Assembly (NCBI GenBank): GCA_003170875.1
Contig: PMYJ01000048.1
Coordinates: forward strand, 1 to 43,449
Direction of reading: 5' to 3'
Source of the DNA: Candidatus Dormiibacterota bacterium
GTDB taxonomy: Bacteria > Chloroflexota > Dormibacteria > Aeolococcales > Aeolococcaceae
DNA length: 43,449 nt
Position 1 is the stretch's first letter. Each line of letters starts with the position of its first letter. A program made the position numbers and the translations under genes. This document shows positions 1 through 8,131 of this stretch, piece after piece. Under the pieces are notes generated by a model. The model did no database searches. It was not told the origin of the DNA and worked only from the letters and a program-made list of their open reading frames with translations.

Positions 1-72
1 GAAGACGAGGCTGACGATCACCCAGAGGGTGACGATCCCCTGGACCACGCGCCGGATGACGAATCGGATCAT
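1..72 (-). CDS. ABC transporter permease, DppB/OppB type (N-terminal fragment, runs off the left edge)
   Basis: Only the first 24 codons are in the window. They read MIRFVIRRVV followed by a hydrophobic stretch (GIVTLWVIVSLVF), the usual N-terminus of the first permease of dipeptide/oligopeptide importers: a short basic cytoplasmic start and then TM1. The ATG overlaps the stop of the preceding permease gene as ATGA, so the two are probably translationally coupled. Family knowledge says this subunit pairs with the DppC-type permease to form the membrane channel. The call rests on this N-terminus and on its place as the last gene of an A-D-F-C-B operon. Confidence 0.75.
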   Translation of the reverse strand, partial: MIRFVIRRVVQGIVTLWVIVSLVF

Positions 73-1136
73 CGCGCCTCCGTTCCGCCGCTGAGGCGAT
101 CGGTGTCGGCGCGCGCCGACGCGTCCGGCCCGCCGCCGACCACCACCTTCTTGCGGCGGTTGGCGAAGAGGCGCTCGGTCCGAGGGTCGAGGGCGTCTCG
201 CACGGAGTCGCCGAGCAGGTTGAAACCGAGGGTGGTGATCAGCAGCGCGACGGAGGGGAAGACCCAGAACCACCAGGCCCCGAACCCCGCCGACCCCTGG
301 TCGTCGGCGAGCATGTTGCCCCAGGTCGGGGTCGGCGGCCCCACCCCGACGCCCAGGTAGTCGAGGGTGGCCTCGAAGACGACGGCCACCGGGACGAGCA
401 GGGTGCCCAGGACGATCACCGGTGCGATGAGGTTGGGGAGGATGTCGACGAACATGATCCGGAAGCTGCCCGCGCCGATGGAGCGGGCCGCCTCGACATA
501 TTCCTTCTCCTTCTGGGAGAGGGTTTGGCCGCGCACGATCCTGCCGATGGCGGCCCAGGAGAAGAAGGCGATCACGCCGATGGTGAGCGGGAGGCTCCCC
601 CCGAAGACGGCGGCGAGCACGATAGCCGCCAGCACGTAGGGGAAGGAGAGGACGGCGTCCATCATCCGGGCCAGCAGGGCGTCGATCCAGCCGCCGTAGT
701 AGCCGGAGACCAGTCCGAGGATGGTGCCCCCGACGGTGGCGAGCAGCGTGGCCAGCACGCCGACCAGCAGCGAGATGCGGGCCCCGTAGGCGACCCGCAC
801 CAGGATGTCGCGCCCGACGTTGTCGGTGCCGAGCAGGAAGCCGGCCTGGCCCGGACCGTAGGGCTGACCGAAGGAGTCGGTTCCGTTGACCAGGTCGGGG
901 TTATAGGGGCTGTGCCCGGTGAGCGCCGAGAGCACGGGGGCCACGACGGCCAGCAGCGCCATCAGGACGATCATTCCGGCGGCCAGCCAGGCAATCCGGT
1001 CGGAACGCAGCCGGGCGAATGCCAGCCGCAGCGGGCTGCGTCCCTCGATGGCCCGCCCGGCGTCCAGCGCCTCCAGGGACTGGTCCTCGTCGGCGACGAG
1101 CGCCGCGGAACCGACATCGAAGGGGGAGAGGCTCAC
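69..1136 (-). CDS. ABC transporter permease, DppC/OppC type
   Basis: A 355-residue inner-membrane permease of a peptide (or nickel/glutathione-like) importer. An N-terminal cytoplasmic region of about 45 residues leads into TM1 (AAGMIVLMALLAVVAPVLSAL), then a periplasmic loop with the family-typical GTDNVGRDILVRVAYGARISL stretch and a TM bundle. The EAA loop that docks on the ATPases is visible as EAARSIGAGSFRIMFVDILP. The chosen GTG start overlaps the oppF stop as GTGA and has GAGGAG just upstream; an open frame extends further upstream but lies inside oppF. The C-terminal 25 residues are a basic tail beyond the usual family end. Substrate is not predictable from this subunit. Confidence 0.9.
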   Translation of the reverse strand: MSLSPFDVGSAALVADEDQSLEALDAGRAIEGRSPLRLAFARLRSDRIAWLAAGMIVLMALLAVVAPVLSALTGHSPYNPDLVNGTDSFGQPYGPGQAGFLLGTDNVGRDILVRVAYGARISLLVGVLATLLATVGGTILGLVSGYYGGWIDALLARMMDAVLSFPYVLAAIVLAAVFGGSLPLTIGVIAFFSWAAIGRIVRGQTLSQKEKEYVEAARSIGAGSFRIMFVDILPNLIAPVIVLGTLLVPVAVVFEATLDYLGVGVGPPTPTWGNMLADDQGSAGFGAWWFWVFPSVALLITTLGFNLLGDSVRDALDPRTERLFANRRKKVVVGGGPDASARADTDRLSGGTEAR

Positions 1137-2284
1137 ACCGTCTCCTCCTCGCCGGCGCCCGGTGAGGTCGCAACGAACTCCGTCACCGCCGCGCTGATAG
1201 CTGGCTCCGCGCCCACCAGCTGCTCCCCGGGGGCCACGGGGAAATGACACGCGGTCAGATGCCCGCCTGGATCGCCGGCCTGGACCCGCAGGGGAGGCTC
1301 CTCGACCGAGCAGAGGGGCTGTGCCTTCGGGCAGCGGGTGTGGAAGCGGCAGCCGGATGGCGGGTTGATCGGTGACGGAACGTCACCGTAGAGGACGACC
1401 CGGTGCGACGAGCGCGCCTTCTCGGGGTCAGCCACCATCGAGGCCGAGAGCAATGCGGCGGTGTAGGGGTGTCGAGGAGAGCCGAAGAGCTCGGCGGTAT
1501 CGGCCATCTCCACGATCTTGCCCAGGTACATGACCGCCACCCGGTCGCTGACGTGCTCCACCACGGCGAGATCGTGGGCGATGAAGACGTAGGTGAGGCC
1601 GAATTCCCCCTGCAGGTCCTCGAGCAGGTTGATGATCTGGGCCTGGACGGATACGTCCAGGGCGGAGACGGGCTCGTCGCAGACGATCAAGCTCGGCCGC
1701 AGCGCCAGAGCGCGGGCCACCCCGATGCGCTGCCGCTGCCCTCCGGAGAACTCGGAGGGGAAGCGGTTGTAGTGCTCGGGGTTGAGGCCCACAACCTCCA
1801 TCAGCTCCTGGACCTGGCGCTTGCGCTCGCCGCCGTCGGCGATGCCGTGGATGGCCAGGGGGTCGCCGATGATCGAGCCGACCCGGCGCCGGGGGTTGAG
1901 CGAGCCGAACGGATCCTGGAAGATCATCTGCATGCGGCGCCGGTACGGGCGCAGCTGTCCGGCCGAGAGCCGGGTGATGTCGACCCCATCGAAGATCACC
2001 CGGCCCGAGGTGAGCGGGTGGAGCCGGGTGATGCAGCGCGCCAGGGTCGACTTGCCGCAGCCGGTTTCGCCCACCAGGCCGAGGGTCTCGCCGCGGCGGA
2101 CCTCCAGGCTCACCCCCTCGACGGCCTGCACCCTGCCGATCTGGCGTTTGAAGAAGATGCCGCGCCTGATGGGGAAGTGCTTGACCACGTTCTCCAGCTG
2201 GAGCAGCGGGCGGTCCCCCGCCGGTGCGGCCGCGAGGGTGGGCTCATTGCTCGCCGGGTTCACGGGTGTGGCGGCCTCAGACAT
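1133..2284 (-). CDS. Peptide ABC transporter ATP-binding protein, OppF/DppF type
   Basis: A 383-residue ATPase that powers peptide import together with OppD. Walker A is GETGCGKST at residues 72-80, the Q-loop is in IFQDPFGSLNP, the ABC signature FSGGQ is at 179-183 and Walker B is LIVCDEP at about 199-205. The C-terminal oligopeptide domain is marked by HPYTAALLSA and the Cys-containing PSGCRFHTRCPKAQPLC. The ATG start overlaps the end of oppD by 8 nt; longer frames would run into oppD. The last 40 residues (Ala/Glu-rich, ending EEETV) are poorly conserved in type. Order and overlaps place it in one operon with the binding protein and both permeases. Confidence 0.93.
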   Translation of the reverse strand: MSEAATPVNPASNEPTLAAAPAGDRPLLQLENVVKHFPIRRGIFFKRQIGRVQAVEGVSLEVRRGETLGLVGETGCGKSTLARCITRLHPLTSGRVIFDGVDITRLSAGQLRPYRRRMQMIFQDPFGSLNPRRRVGSIIGDPLAIHGIADGGERKRQVQELMEVVGLNPEHYNRFPSEFSGGQRQRIGVARALALRPSLIVCDEPVSALDVSVQAQIINLLEDLQGEFGLTYVFIAHDLAVVEHVSDRVAVMYLGKIVEMADTAELFGSPRHPYTAALLSASMVADPEKARSSHRVVLYGDVPSPINPPSGCRFHTRCPKAQPLCSVEEPPLRVQAGDPGGHLTACHFPVAPGEQLVGAEPAISAAVTEFVATSPGAGEEETV

Positions 2285-3368
2285 GCGCGACACCCCCTCG
2301 CGCGCGAGCGCCGGAGATGGCCGCGCGGAGCCGCGCGATGGCCGGACCCCGCCGGCCCTCGACGAAACGCTGCCGTGCAGCGTCGGCCGCCGCATCGACG
2401 CCCACGACGTCGGGCGGGAGCCAGCAGGCGGACAGGTGTCCCTCGCCGCCGCTCACCGGGACGAAGGGGGGCTGGTCGCGCACGCAGACGTCCATGGCGA
2501 AGGGACAGCGCGGGTGGAAGGCGCAGCCGCTCGGGATGCGGATGAGGCTGGGCGGCTGGCCGACGATCGGCACCAGGCGGCCGCCGCTCCCGGCCGCCCC
2601 CGGGATGGAGGCGAGCAGCCCCCGCGTGTAGGGGTGGTGAGGGCTGTGGAAGATAGTTCGGTAGTCCGCCCGCTCGGCACCGCGACCGGCGTACATCACC
2701 AGCACCGAGTCCGCCACCGTGGCCACCAGGCCGAGGTCGTGCGTGATCACGATCATGGCCATCCCGAGCTCCCGCTGCATGCCGCCCAGCAGCTCCATGA
2801 GCTGGGCCTGGACGGTGGCGTCCAGGGCGGTGGTGGGCTCGTCGGCGATCAGCAGCTTGGGCCGCAGCGCCAGGGCCATGGCGATCATGGCGCGCTGACG
2901 CATGCCCCCGGAGAGCTCGTGGGGGAAGGACTGAACCCTCCGCTCCGGCTGAGGGATGCTCACGAGCCGGAGCAGCTCCACCGCCTGCCGCATCGCCTCC
3001 GCGCGGCTGGTGCGGCGGTGAGTCCGGATCGCCTCACAGATCTGCCAGCCCACCCGGTAGTAGGGGTGGAGGCTGGAGAGCGGATCCTGAAAGATCATGG
3101 CGATCTCGGCCCCCCGGACCGCCCGGAGCTGCTCCGGACCGAGCGCCAGCAGCTCCTTGCCCTCGAAGAGGGCGGACCCGCTGACGTCCGCCCCGGGGTT
3201 GAGGCCGAGCAGGCTGAGCGCGCTCACGCTCTTGCCGGACCCGGTCTCGCCCACGATTCCCAGGGTCTGACCCGCCTCCACGTCGAAAGAGAGACCCCGA
3301 ACCGCCCTCACCACCCCGTCAGAGGTGGGGAAGGAGACGGTCAGGTCACGGACACTCAGCAGGCTCAT
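2277..3368 (-). CDS. Peptide ABC transporter ATP-binding protein, OppD/DppD type
   Basis: A 363-residue ATPase, partner of OppF. Walker A is GETGSGKS at residues 40-47, the Q-loop is in MIFQDPLSSLHP, the signature is LSGGMRQR, Walker B is LLIADEP, and the C-terminal oligo_HPY domain includes HPYTRGLL and PSGCAFHPRCPF. No clear Shine-Dalgarno precedes the ATG (the upstream bases are C-rich), while the binding-protein gene upstream has an excellent one. With the hairpin at 3495-3522 this suggests lower expression of the ATPases and permeases than of the binding protein. The C-terminal 45 residues are an Ala/Arg-rich extension. Confidence 0.93.
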   Translation of the reverse strand: MSLLSVRDLTVSFPTSDGVVRAVRGLSFDVEAGQTLGIVGETGSGKSVSALSLLGLNPGADVSGSALFEGKELLALGPEQLRAVRGAEIAMIFQDPLSSLHPYYRVGWQICEAIRTHRRTSRAEAMRQAVELLRLVSIPQPERRVQSFPHELSGGMRQRAMIAMALALRPKLLIADEPTTALDATVQAQLMELLGGMQRELGMAMIVITHDLGLVATVADSVLVMYAGRGAERADYRTIFHSPHHPYTRGLLASIPGAAGSGGRLVPIVGQPPSLIRIPSGCAFHPRCPFAMDVCVRDQPPFVPVSGGEGHLSACWLPPDVVGVDAAADAARQRFVEGRRGPAIARLRAAISGARARGGVAHV

Positions 3369-3494
3369 GGGGGTGAGTGAGCGGTTGCCTCTATCCCAGG
3401 GCTGGTAAAGGATGTCTCACGATACGCCGATCCGATCGGGTCACATTCGTCGATGCCGCCGGGGTCGTGGCCTCGGGCGGGCCGGCGGGCCGGC

Positions 3495-3522
3495 CGCCTC
3501 CGCCGCGACCGCGGCGGAGGCG
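3495..3522 (-). terminator. Strong GC hairpin between the binding-protein gene and oppD
   Basis: Perfect 13-bp inverted repeat, CGCCTCCGCCGCG / CGCGGCGGAGGCG, separated by only 2 nt, in the 213-nt gap downstream of the binding-protein stop. There is no T-run on either side, so it is not a classical intrinsic terminator. In peptide importer operons such a hairpin after the binding-protein gene usually protects its mRNA or partly terminates transcription; that role is inferred here. Confidence 0.6.
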
Positions 3523-3581
3523 CCGACCCGGGTTCCGTTTCCGCCGGGGAGCGGGCAGGCTCCCTCAGCGAACGGAGAAGG

Positions 3582-5549
3582 TCAACTCAGCCAGATGTCG
3601 GCGAGGTTGTACTGTGCCGAGAAGGGGTTGTAGATGGCGTTGTGGACCGTGGACGCACGCATCAGGTTGGTGAGCTGGCCCTGGAAGGGGATGAAGGGGG
3701 CCTGCTCCATGACCGCCTTGTTGGCCTGCTGCCAGTAGGTGGTGGCCTGCGCCAGCGTGGGAGCCGTCTCAGCCTTGGTGATCAGGCTGTCGACGGTCGA
3801 GTTGCTGAAGTCGCCCCAGTTGGTGCCTGGGAAGTTGTTGCTGCCGAAGAGGTCGGGGAGGATCGACCGGGCATCGGCGGGACCGTACCAGTCGGGAACC
3901 CAACCGGGCTCGGTGATGTCCCATCCCGAGCTGGCCAGCGCGCTGGCCGAGGTCTGCAGGATGCCCGAAGAGGTGTAGTAGCCCTGGGAGATGCCCTTGC
4001 CCGTGACGGTCACCCCGCAGGCCCCGAAGTCCTTCTGGACCTCCTCGAAGATGGCCGGGTGGTTGCCGTCGGTGCGATAGGCGTCGGTGATGGTGAACCC
4101 GTTCGGGTACCCGGCCGCCTTGAGCAGCGACTTGCACTTGGCGGCGTCACCCTCGTTGTTGGTGGTGGGGTACGGGTCGTAGCCTGAGATGTAGCCCTCC
4201 GCGCCGGGGCCGAAGACCTGGTTCAGGGGCACGTTGAAGTCGGTGCCGCCGTAGATCTTGGCCAGCGCCGCCTTATTGATGGAGTATTCGAGGGCCTGGC
4301 GGACCTGGACCTTCTGGAGCGGAGTGCTCGCCTGGAGGTTGAAGACCAGGTAGGGGTTGGTGATCCCCGGGGAGGGGAAGCTGCCGAACTCCGCGTTGCT
4401 GTAGTTGGCCAGGCCGGCCAGCGACGAAGCCGGGACCGTGGTGTTCCACTCCAGGTCCAGCGTGCCGGCCTGGATCTCCTGCTGCACCTCGTCGGCGGCC
4501 GCGGCGGCGCCGAGCGTCTCATTGATGTCGATCTGCGCCACGTAGCGGTGGTGGATCGGGTCCGCGCTCCAGCTGGTGGCGGTGCTGTTCGTGCCCGTGG
4601 TGGCGCCCCAGTAGGGGTTGGGTACCAGCACGATCTTCTGACCCGGCGTGTAGGTCTGAACCTCGTAGGGGCCGTCGGACCAGATCGGGTTGCCAGCCGT
4701 GAAGGGCACGTACTTCAACGACGATGGCGGTGCCGCGGCCGCGAAGAACATCGCCATGATGTTCGGGAAGTCCGACGCGGGCGCGGAGAGGGTTACGACC
4801 AGGGTCGAGCTGTTCGGGGTCGAGAGTCCCGAGATCGGGTTGCCGGTGATGTAGGCCGCCCGCTGAGCCGCCGTGTCGGTGGCCGGGAGCGCCTCGAACC
4901 CGGTGCAGAAGCTGCTGTAGCCCGCGATGGTGGAGGTGTAGTAGCTGGGGTTGCCACTCGGGGCCAGGGTCGGGTCGCACTCACGCTCGAGACCGGTCAC
5001 GAAGTCCTGGGAGGTCACCGGTGTCCCGTCGTCGGGGGCGACCGCTGCACCCGTGGCCGGGTCGGTCACCGCCCACCTCATCCCCGACCGGATCTTGAAG
5101 GTGTAGGTCAACCCGTCGGAGCTGACCGTGTCGGAGCTGGCGGCGTCGGGGACGAGCGACGTCGCCTTGTTGAAGTCGGTGTTAGGCGGGTAGCCGACCA
5201 GGGTCCGGTCCATCGTCAGGAGCACGCTGTAGCCGATGGTGTCGTACTCGCCCTGCGGGTCGAGCGTCCCGGAGACGTCGGTGGAGCCGGCAAGGCTCAG
5301 CGTCCCGGTCGGTGTCGACGGCGCTGTCCCCTTGGAGTTGGCGTTGGCCGCGAGCCACGAGACCGTCGACGTGTTCCAGCTCGTGGGGTTGATATTGGCG
5401 ACGTTGGTGCTGGTGGGACTGCTGCTGCTGCTGCTGCTGCCGCAGGCGGCCGCGCCGATGGCGGCCATCCCCACGACGATCCACAGCCGGGGAGGCAGGT
5501 GACCCCCCCCGTCCCGGCGATCTTTACGCTCAGACGGTTCCACGGACAT
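3582..5549 (-). CDS. Peptide ABC transporter substrate-binding lipoprotein (SBP_bac_5 family)
   Basis: A 655-residue extracytoplasmic solute-binding protein, first gene of the importer operon. The N-terminus has a basic region, a hydrophobic segment (LWIVVGMAAIGAA) and a lipobox ending AAAC, so it should be lipid-anchored. A Gly plus seven-Ser linker encoded by a GCT/AGC repeat follows. The mature part shows SBP_bac_5 features: TFKIRSGMRW, SDGPYEV..YTPGQKIVLVPNPYW, VRQALEYSINK and a C-terminal YNPF..YNLADIWLS end. At about 650 residues it is long for the family (usually 500-600). The ATG is chosen because AGAAAGGAGG lies 6 nt upstream, the best ribosome-binding site in the region; an in-frame start ten codons earlier has none. 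Confidence 0.93.
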   Translation of the reverse strand: MSVEPSERKDRRDGGGHLPPRLWIVVGMAAIGAAACGSSSSSSSPTSTNVANINPTSWNTSTVSWLAANANSKGTAPSTPTGTLSLAGSTDVSGTLDPQGEYDTIGYSVLLTMDRTLVGYPPNTDFNKATSLVPDAASSDTVSSDGLTYTFKIRSGMRWAVTDPATGAAVAPDDGTPVTSQDFVTGLERECDPTLAPSGNPSYYTSTIAGYSSFCTGFEALPATDTAAQRAAYITGNPISGLSTPNSSTLVVTLSAPASDFPNIMAMFFAAAAPPSSLKYVPFTAGNPIWSDGPYEVQTYTPGQKIVLVPNPYWGATTGTNSTATSWSADPIHHRYVAQIDINETLGAAAAADEVQQEIQAGTLDLEWNTTVPASSLAGLANYSNAEFGSFPSPGITNPYLVFNLQASTPLQKVQVRQALEYSINKAALAKIYGGTDFNVPLNQVFGPGAEGYISGYDPYPTTNNEGDAAKCKSLLKAAGYPNGFTITDAYRTDGNHPAIFEEVQKDFGACGVTVTGKGISQGYYTSSGILQTSASALASSGWDITEPGWVPDWYGPADARSILPDLFGSNNFPGTNWGDFSNSTVDSLITKAETAPTLAQATTYWQQANKAVMEQAPFIPFQGQLTNLMRASTVHNAIYNPFSAQYNLADIWLS

Positions 5550-6002
5550 GACGCCCTCCTTTCTGGCAGCGCCCGGCATTTAGGCCGGCGTGCCGGCTAC
5601 TTTGCACGTGGCCCCGGGGAAGCGGTCTGGGGGGCCCGGGTCGCGCAACGAGGGCGCAGCCCCACGCCGTGTGCTCGAGGAAGCGGAGCTCCCCGCGGCC
5701 AGCCGCCGCCCACTCGAAACCACGGCGCCCCGATCGGTCAAACGCCGACCTCGGTGCCAACTCATGCGCCGTTCAATGTACGCCTCAGTGCGGCGAGCGG
5801 TATCACCCAATGGGGTGATACACAACTCAGGTCGGGTCGAATGCATCCAACGTCTCTCACCTCATGCCTGCTGGGAGCGGATCGGCGGTGCGCTCAGGAT
5901 GGGCCGGAGGGAACCCGGCAGCTTCGGTCTCCGACAACAGCCGTCCGGAGTGGTGGTTTGTACCCCGCACCCGATCCGGCCAGGCCTTGCTGTGTCCGAC
6001 GC
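5550..6002. other. Intergenic region upstream of the peptide importer operon
   Basis: 453 nt with no convincing gene. It should contain the promoter of the minus-strand importer operon and the 3' end of the upstream minus-strand membrane-protein gene. The visible structures are the perfect palindrome at 5800-5821 and a small GC hairpin at about 5580-5600 (CCGGC/GCCGG) in the leader just upstream of the ribosome-binding site. I could not pick a convincing -35/-10 pair. Confidence 0.5.
5800..5821. promoter_or_regulatory. Perfect palindrome, candidate operator
   Basis: Arms GTATCACCC and GGGTGATAC are exact reverse complements, separated by AATG. The site lies about 250 nt upstream of the start codon of the binding-protein gene, in non-coding sequence. 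A short spacer, 9-nt arms and AT-containing ends are typical of a dimeric repressor site. I do not recognise the consensus and cannot name the regulator. Confidence 0.5.
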
Positions 6003-7115
6003 TCAGGCGCCGGCCGGTTCCAAGGTCGCCGGCGCCGGTGGGACGGGCGGGCCGGGACGGAGCGCCGTCAGACCGCTCAGGTGGAACCGGCGGCGCGCGA
6101 TGGCGTAGGCGACGAAGCCCATCAGGGTCGCGAACCCCTTGTCGCCGATCCGCTGGAGGAGGGCGGCCGCGGTGGCGGTGGCCGGGTCGACGCCGGCCAG
6201 GACGAGCAGTCCGACCACGCTCGCCTCGGCGGCCCCGATCCCCCCGGGGATCAGGCTGACGGCACCAGCAACGTAGGACGCCGCCAGGACAAAGGAGGCC
6301 ATCGGCCAGCTCAGGTCGGTGCCGCTCAAGCCGTGGACGACCAGCCAGAAGAGGGTGACGCCCACCCCCGCCCCGGCCACGCTGAGCACCGACCAGCCGA
6401 GGGTCTTGGGCTGGTGGAGCAGCACGACGGTGTCCTGGCGCAGGTGGTCGACCTGCCCGGTGAAGCGGCGCAGCACCGGGGTGCGCTCGACCAGGCGGTG
6501 GACAAGGTGGAAGCAGGGCGGAACCAGCAGCAGCACCATGACGAAGGCGATCCCGCAGAGGGCCACGATCAGGCCGGGGAGGGCGCGGTGGAGGGAGAGC
6601 ACCCCGGGGACGGCGATGAGGATGAGGATCAGCATGAAGATCAGCTCCTGCACGGTCACCGTGGCGACCACCTCGCCGAACTCGACGTCACCGGACGCCT
6701 CGCTGGCGAAGACCGCCCGGGTCAGCTCGCCGAGCGGCAGCATCCCGGTCGACTGCCCGGCGATGTTGAGCAGGATGCTGTCGCCGACGCTGATCCCGGC
6801 CCCGATGTCGCGGAGGAGGAAGTACCAGCGCAGCCCCTGGAGGACATAGAAGGAGGCGGAGAGGGCCAGGATCACCGGGATCAGCAGCAGGTCGAATCGG
6901 GAGATGGCCCGGCCAAGCACCCCGGGATTGCTGGCCACCACCAGGGCCACCACCGCCGCCACCCCAAAACCGGTGGGGATGAGCTGGGCCGGGCGGAAGC
7001 GGCGCCGCCGCCCGGGGCTCGGGTGGGGGACCGAGCCGGCGACGGGGTCGGCCTGCGGGTCGGCGGAGAGTGCGGTGCGCCGGCCTCGCCGCGGCGGCGA
7101 GTCGTCACGGGGCAC
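6003..7115 (-). CDS. UPF0104/LPG-synthase-TM family membrane protein, HpnL/flippase-like (copy 1)
   Basis: A 370-residue polytopic membrane protein of the family that holds the N-terminal flippase domain of MprF and the hopanoid-associated HpnL. Recognisable parts are FYVLQGLRWYFLLRDIG, the repeated GELTRAVFASEASG and TVTVQELIF motifs, and the C-terminal GGIGAAEASVVGLLVLAG followed by AAALLQRIGDKGF. The GTG start lies 2 nt after the stop of the upstream paralogue; longer readings lie inside that gene and look like shadow sequence. It is a close paralogue of its neighbour: both keep the LPLG-(E/D)-LTRA and PGGIGA-EAS motifs. Its place beside the hopanoid operon suggests a lipid-transport role, which is inferred. 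Confidence 0.85.
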   Translation of the reverse strand: MPRDDSPPRRGRRTALSADPQADPVAGSVPHPSPGRRRRFRPAQLIPTGFGVAAVVALVVASNPGVLGRAISRFDLLLIPVILALSASFYVLQGLRWYFLLRDIGAGISVGDSILLNIAGQSTGMLPLGELTRAVFASEASGDVEFGEVVATVTVQELIFMLILILIAVPGVLSLHRALPGLIVALCGIAFVMVLLLVPPCFHLVHRLVERTPVLRRFTGQVDHLRQDTVVLLHQPKTLGWSVLSVAGAGVGVTLFWLVVHGLSGTDLSWPMASFVLAASYVAGAVSLIPGGIGAAEASVVGLLVLAGVDPATATAAALLQRIGDKGFATLMGFVAYAIARRRFHLSGLTALRPGPPVPPAPATLEPAGA

Positions 7116-7117
7116 GC

Positions 7118-8131
7118 TCAGGCGGCCACCTCGCAGGTGGCAGGGGCGGCGGCTGAGGTGGATGTGGAGGCAGAGGTCAGGACGGCCCGGGGAGAGGCCA
7201 CCAGGCTGCCGAGGTGGAGCCGCCGGTGGATGGCGATGTAGGCGAGCACTCCGACGACCGACGGCACCCCGGTGAGCAGGAGCCGCTCCAGCAGCGCGAC
7301 CGCCGCAGCCTGGCCGGCCGGAACCCCGAATCCCACCAGCACCCCGATCATGCTCGCCTCGTTGGCGCCGATCCCGCCGGGCAGGAAGCTGAGGGCGCCG
7401 CCCACATAGGCGACCGCCACCACCAGCAGGGCCACCCAATACCCGCGCTGGATGTTCATGGCGCGGAGGAGGAGCTCGAGCGCGCCGGCTGCGAGAGCGA
7501 CCCGGGCCAGGTCGATGATCCCGCTGGCCAGGGCCACCGGCCGGGTGAGCAGGACGACGCTCTCCCGGCGCAGCATGTCCACCTGATCGGCGCTCTCACG
7601 GATGACCGGGACGGCCCCGACGAGCCGGCGGATTGGCCGGTACACGGCCGGCACCGCGAGGATGAGCAGGGTCGCTGCGATGCCTCCGAGCACGAACGCG
7701 GAGATCACCCAGCCCCCGGGGATGCCGATCAGGGCGGGGGTGGCGGCGAGCACCAGCAACGTGGTGAAGGTCAGATCCTGGACGGTCACCGTCGCGGCCG
7801 TGGCACCGAAGGGGACGCCTGTCGCCTGGGTCGCGAAGAGGGCGCGGGTGAGATCGCCGAGGGGCAGCACTGCGGTGACGGTCTGGCCGGCGAGGTTGAT
7901 GAGCACCGACTCGTGGAGATGCAGCCGCACTCCGGCCGCCCGCAGCAGGAAATGCCAGCGCACCCCCTGGAGGACATAGAAGGCGACGGTCAGGAGCATC
8001 GCGGCTCCGACCAGACTGAGGTCGGTGCCGTGCAGCGCCGCGAGCACGCGCGACGGCTGGATCACGAGGAGCAGGCCGACCAGGCTGGCCAGCCCGACGA
8101 CCAAGGGGACTAGACGGCGCCTCAGGTTCAT
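7118..8131 (-). CDS. UPF0104/LPG-synthase-TM family membrane protein, HpnL/flippase-like (copy 2)
   Basis: A 337-residue paralogue of the next gene downstream. It starts MNLRRRLVPLVVG, carries FYVLQGVRWHFLLRAAG, LPLGDLTRALFATQATG, TVTVQDLTF and FLPGGIGANEASMIGVLVGFG, and has about eight hydrophobic segments. The ATG overlaps the stop of the MarR gene as ATGA, so regulator and transporter-like protein are co-translated. The C-terminus ends in a Ser/Thr/Ala-rich tail. Family members move or expose lipids across the membrane; hopanoids or aminoacyl lipids are both possible. The substrate cannot be read from the sequence. Confidence 0.85.
   Translation of the reverse strand: MNLRRRLVPLVVGLASLVGLLLVIQPSRVLAALHGTDLSLVGAAMLLTVAFYVLQGVRWHFLLRAAGVRLHLHESVLINLAGQTVTAVLPLGDLTRALFATQATGVPFGATAATVTVQDLTFTTLLVLAATPALIGIPGGWVISAFVLGGIAATLLILAVPAVYRPIRRLVGAVPVIRESADQVDMLRRESVVLLTRPVALASGIIDLARVALAAGALELLLRAMNIQRGYWVALLVVAVAYVGGALSFLPGGIGANEASMIGVLVGFGVPAGQAAAVALLERLLLTGVPSVVGVLAYIAIHRRLHLGSLVASPRAVLTSASTSTSAAAPATCEVAA

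Noticed and set aside
5600..6000. Checked for an rRNA or tRNA gene because of its irregular, partly AT-containing sequence
   Set aside because: No T-loop (GGTTCRANNCC) with matching acceptor stem and no rRNA-like conserved stretches.
4548..7241. An open plus-strand frame of 897 codons across the binding-protein gene and the first membrane-protein gene
   Set aside because: It crosses two well-supported minus-strand genes and an intergenic region, and its product is low-complexity Gly/Arg/Asp/Gln-rich sequence, as expected from the complement of GC-rich genes.
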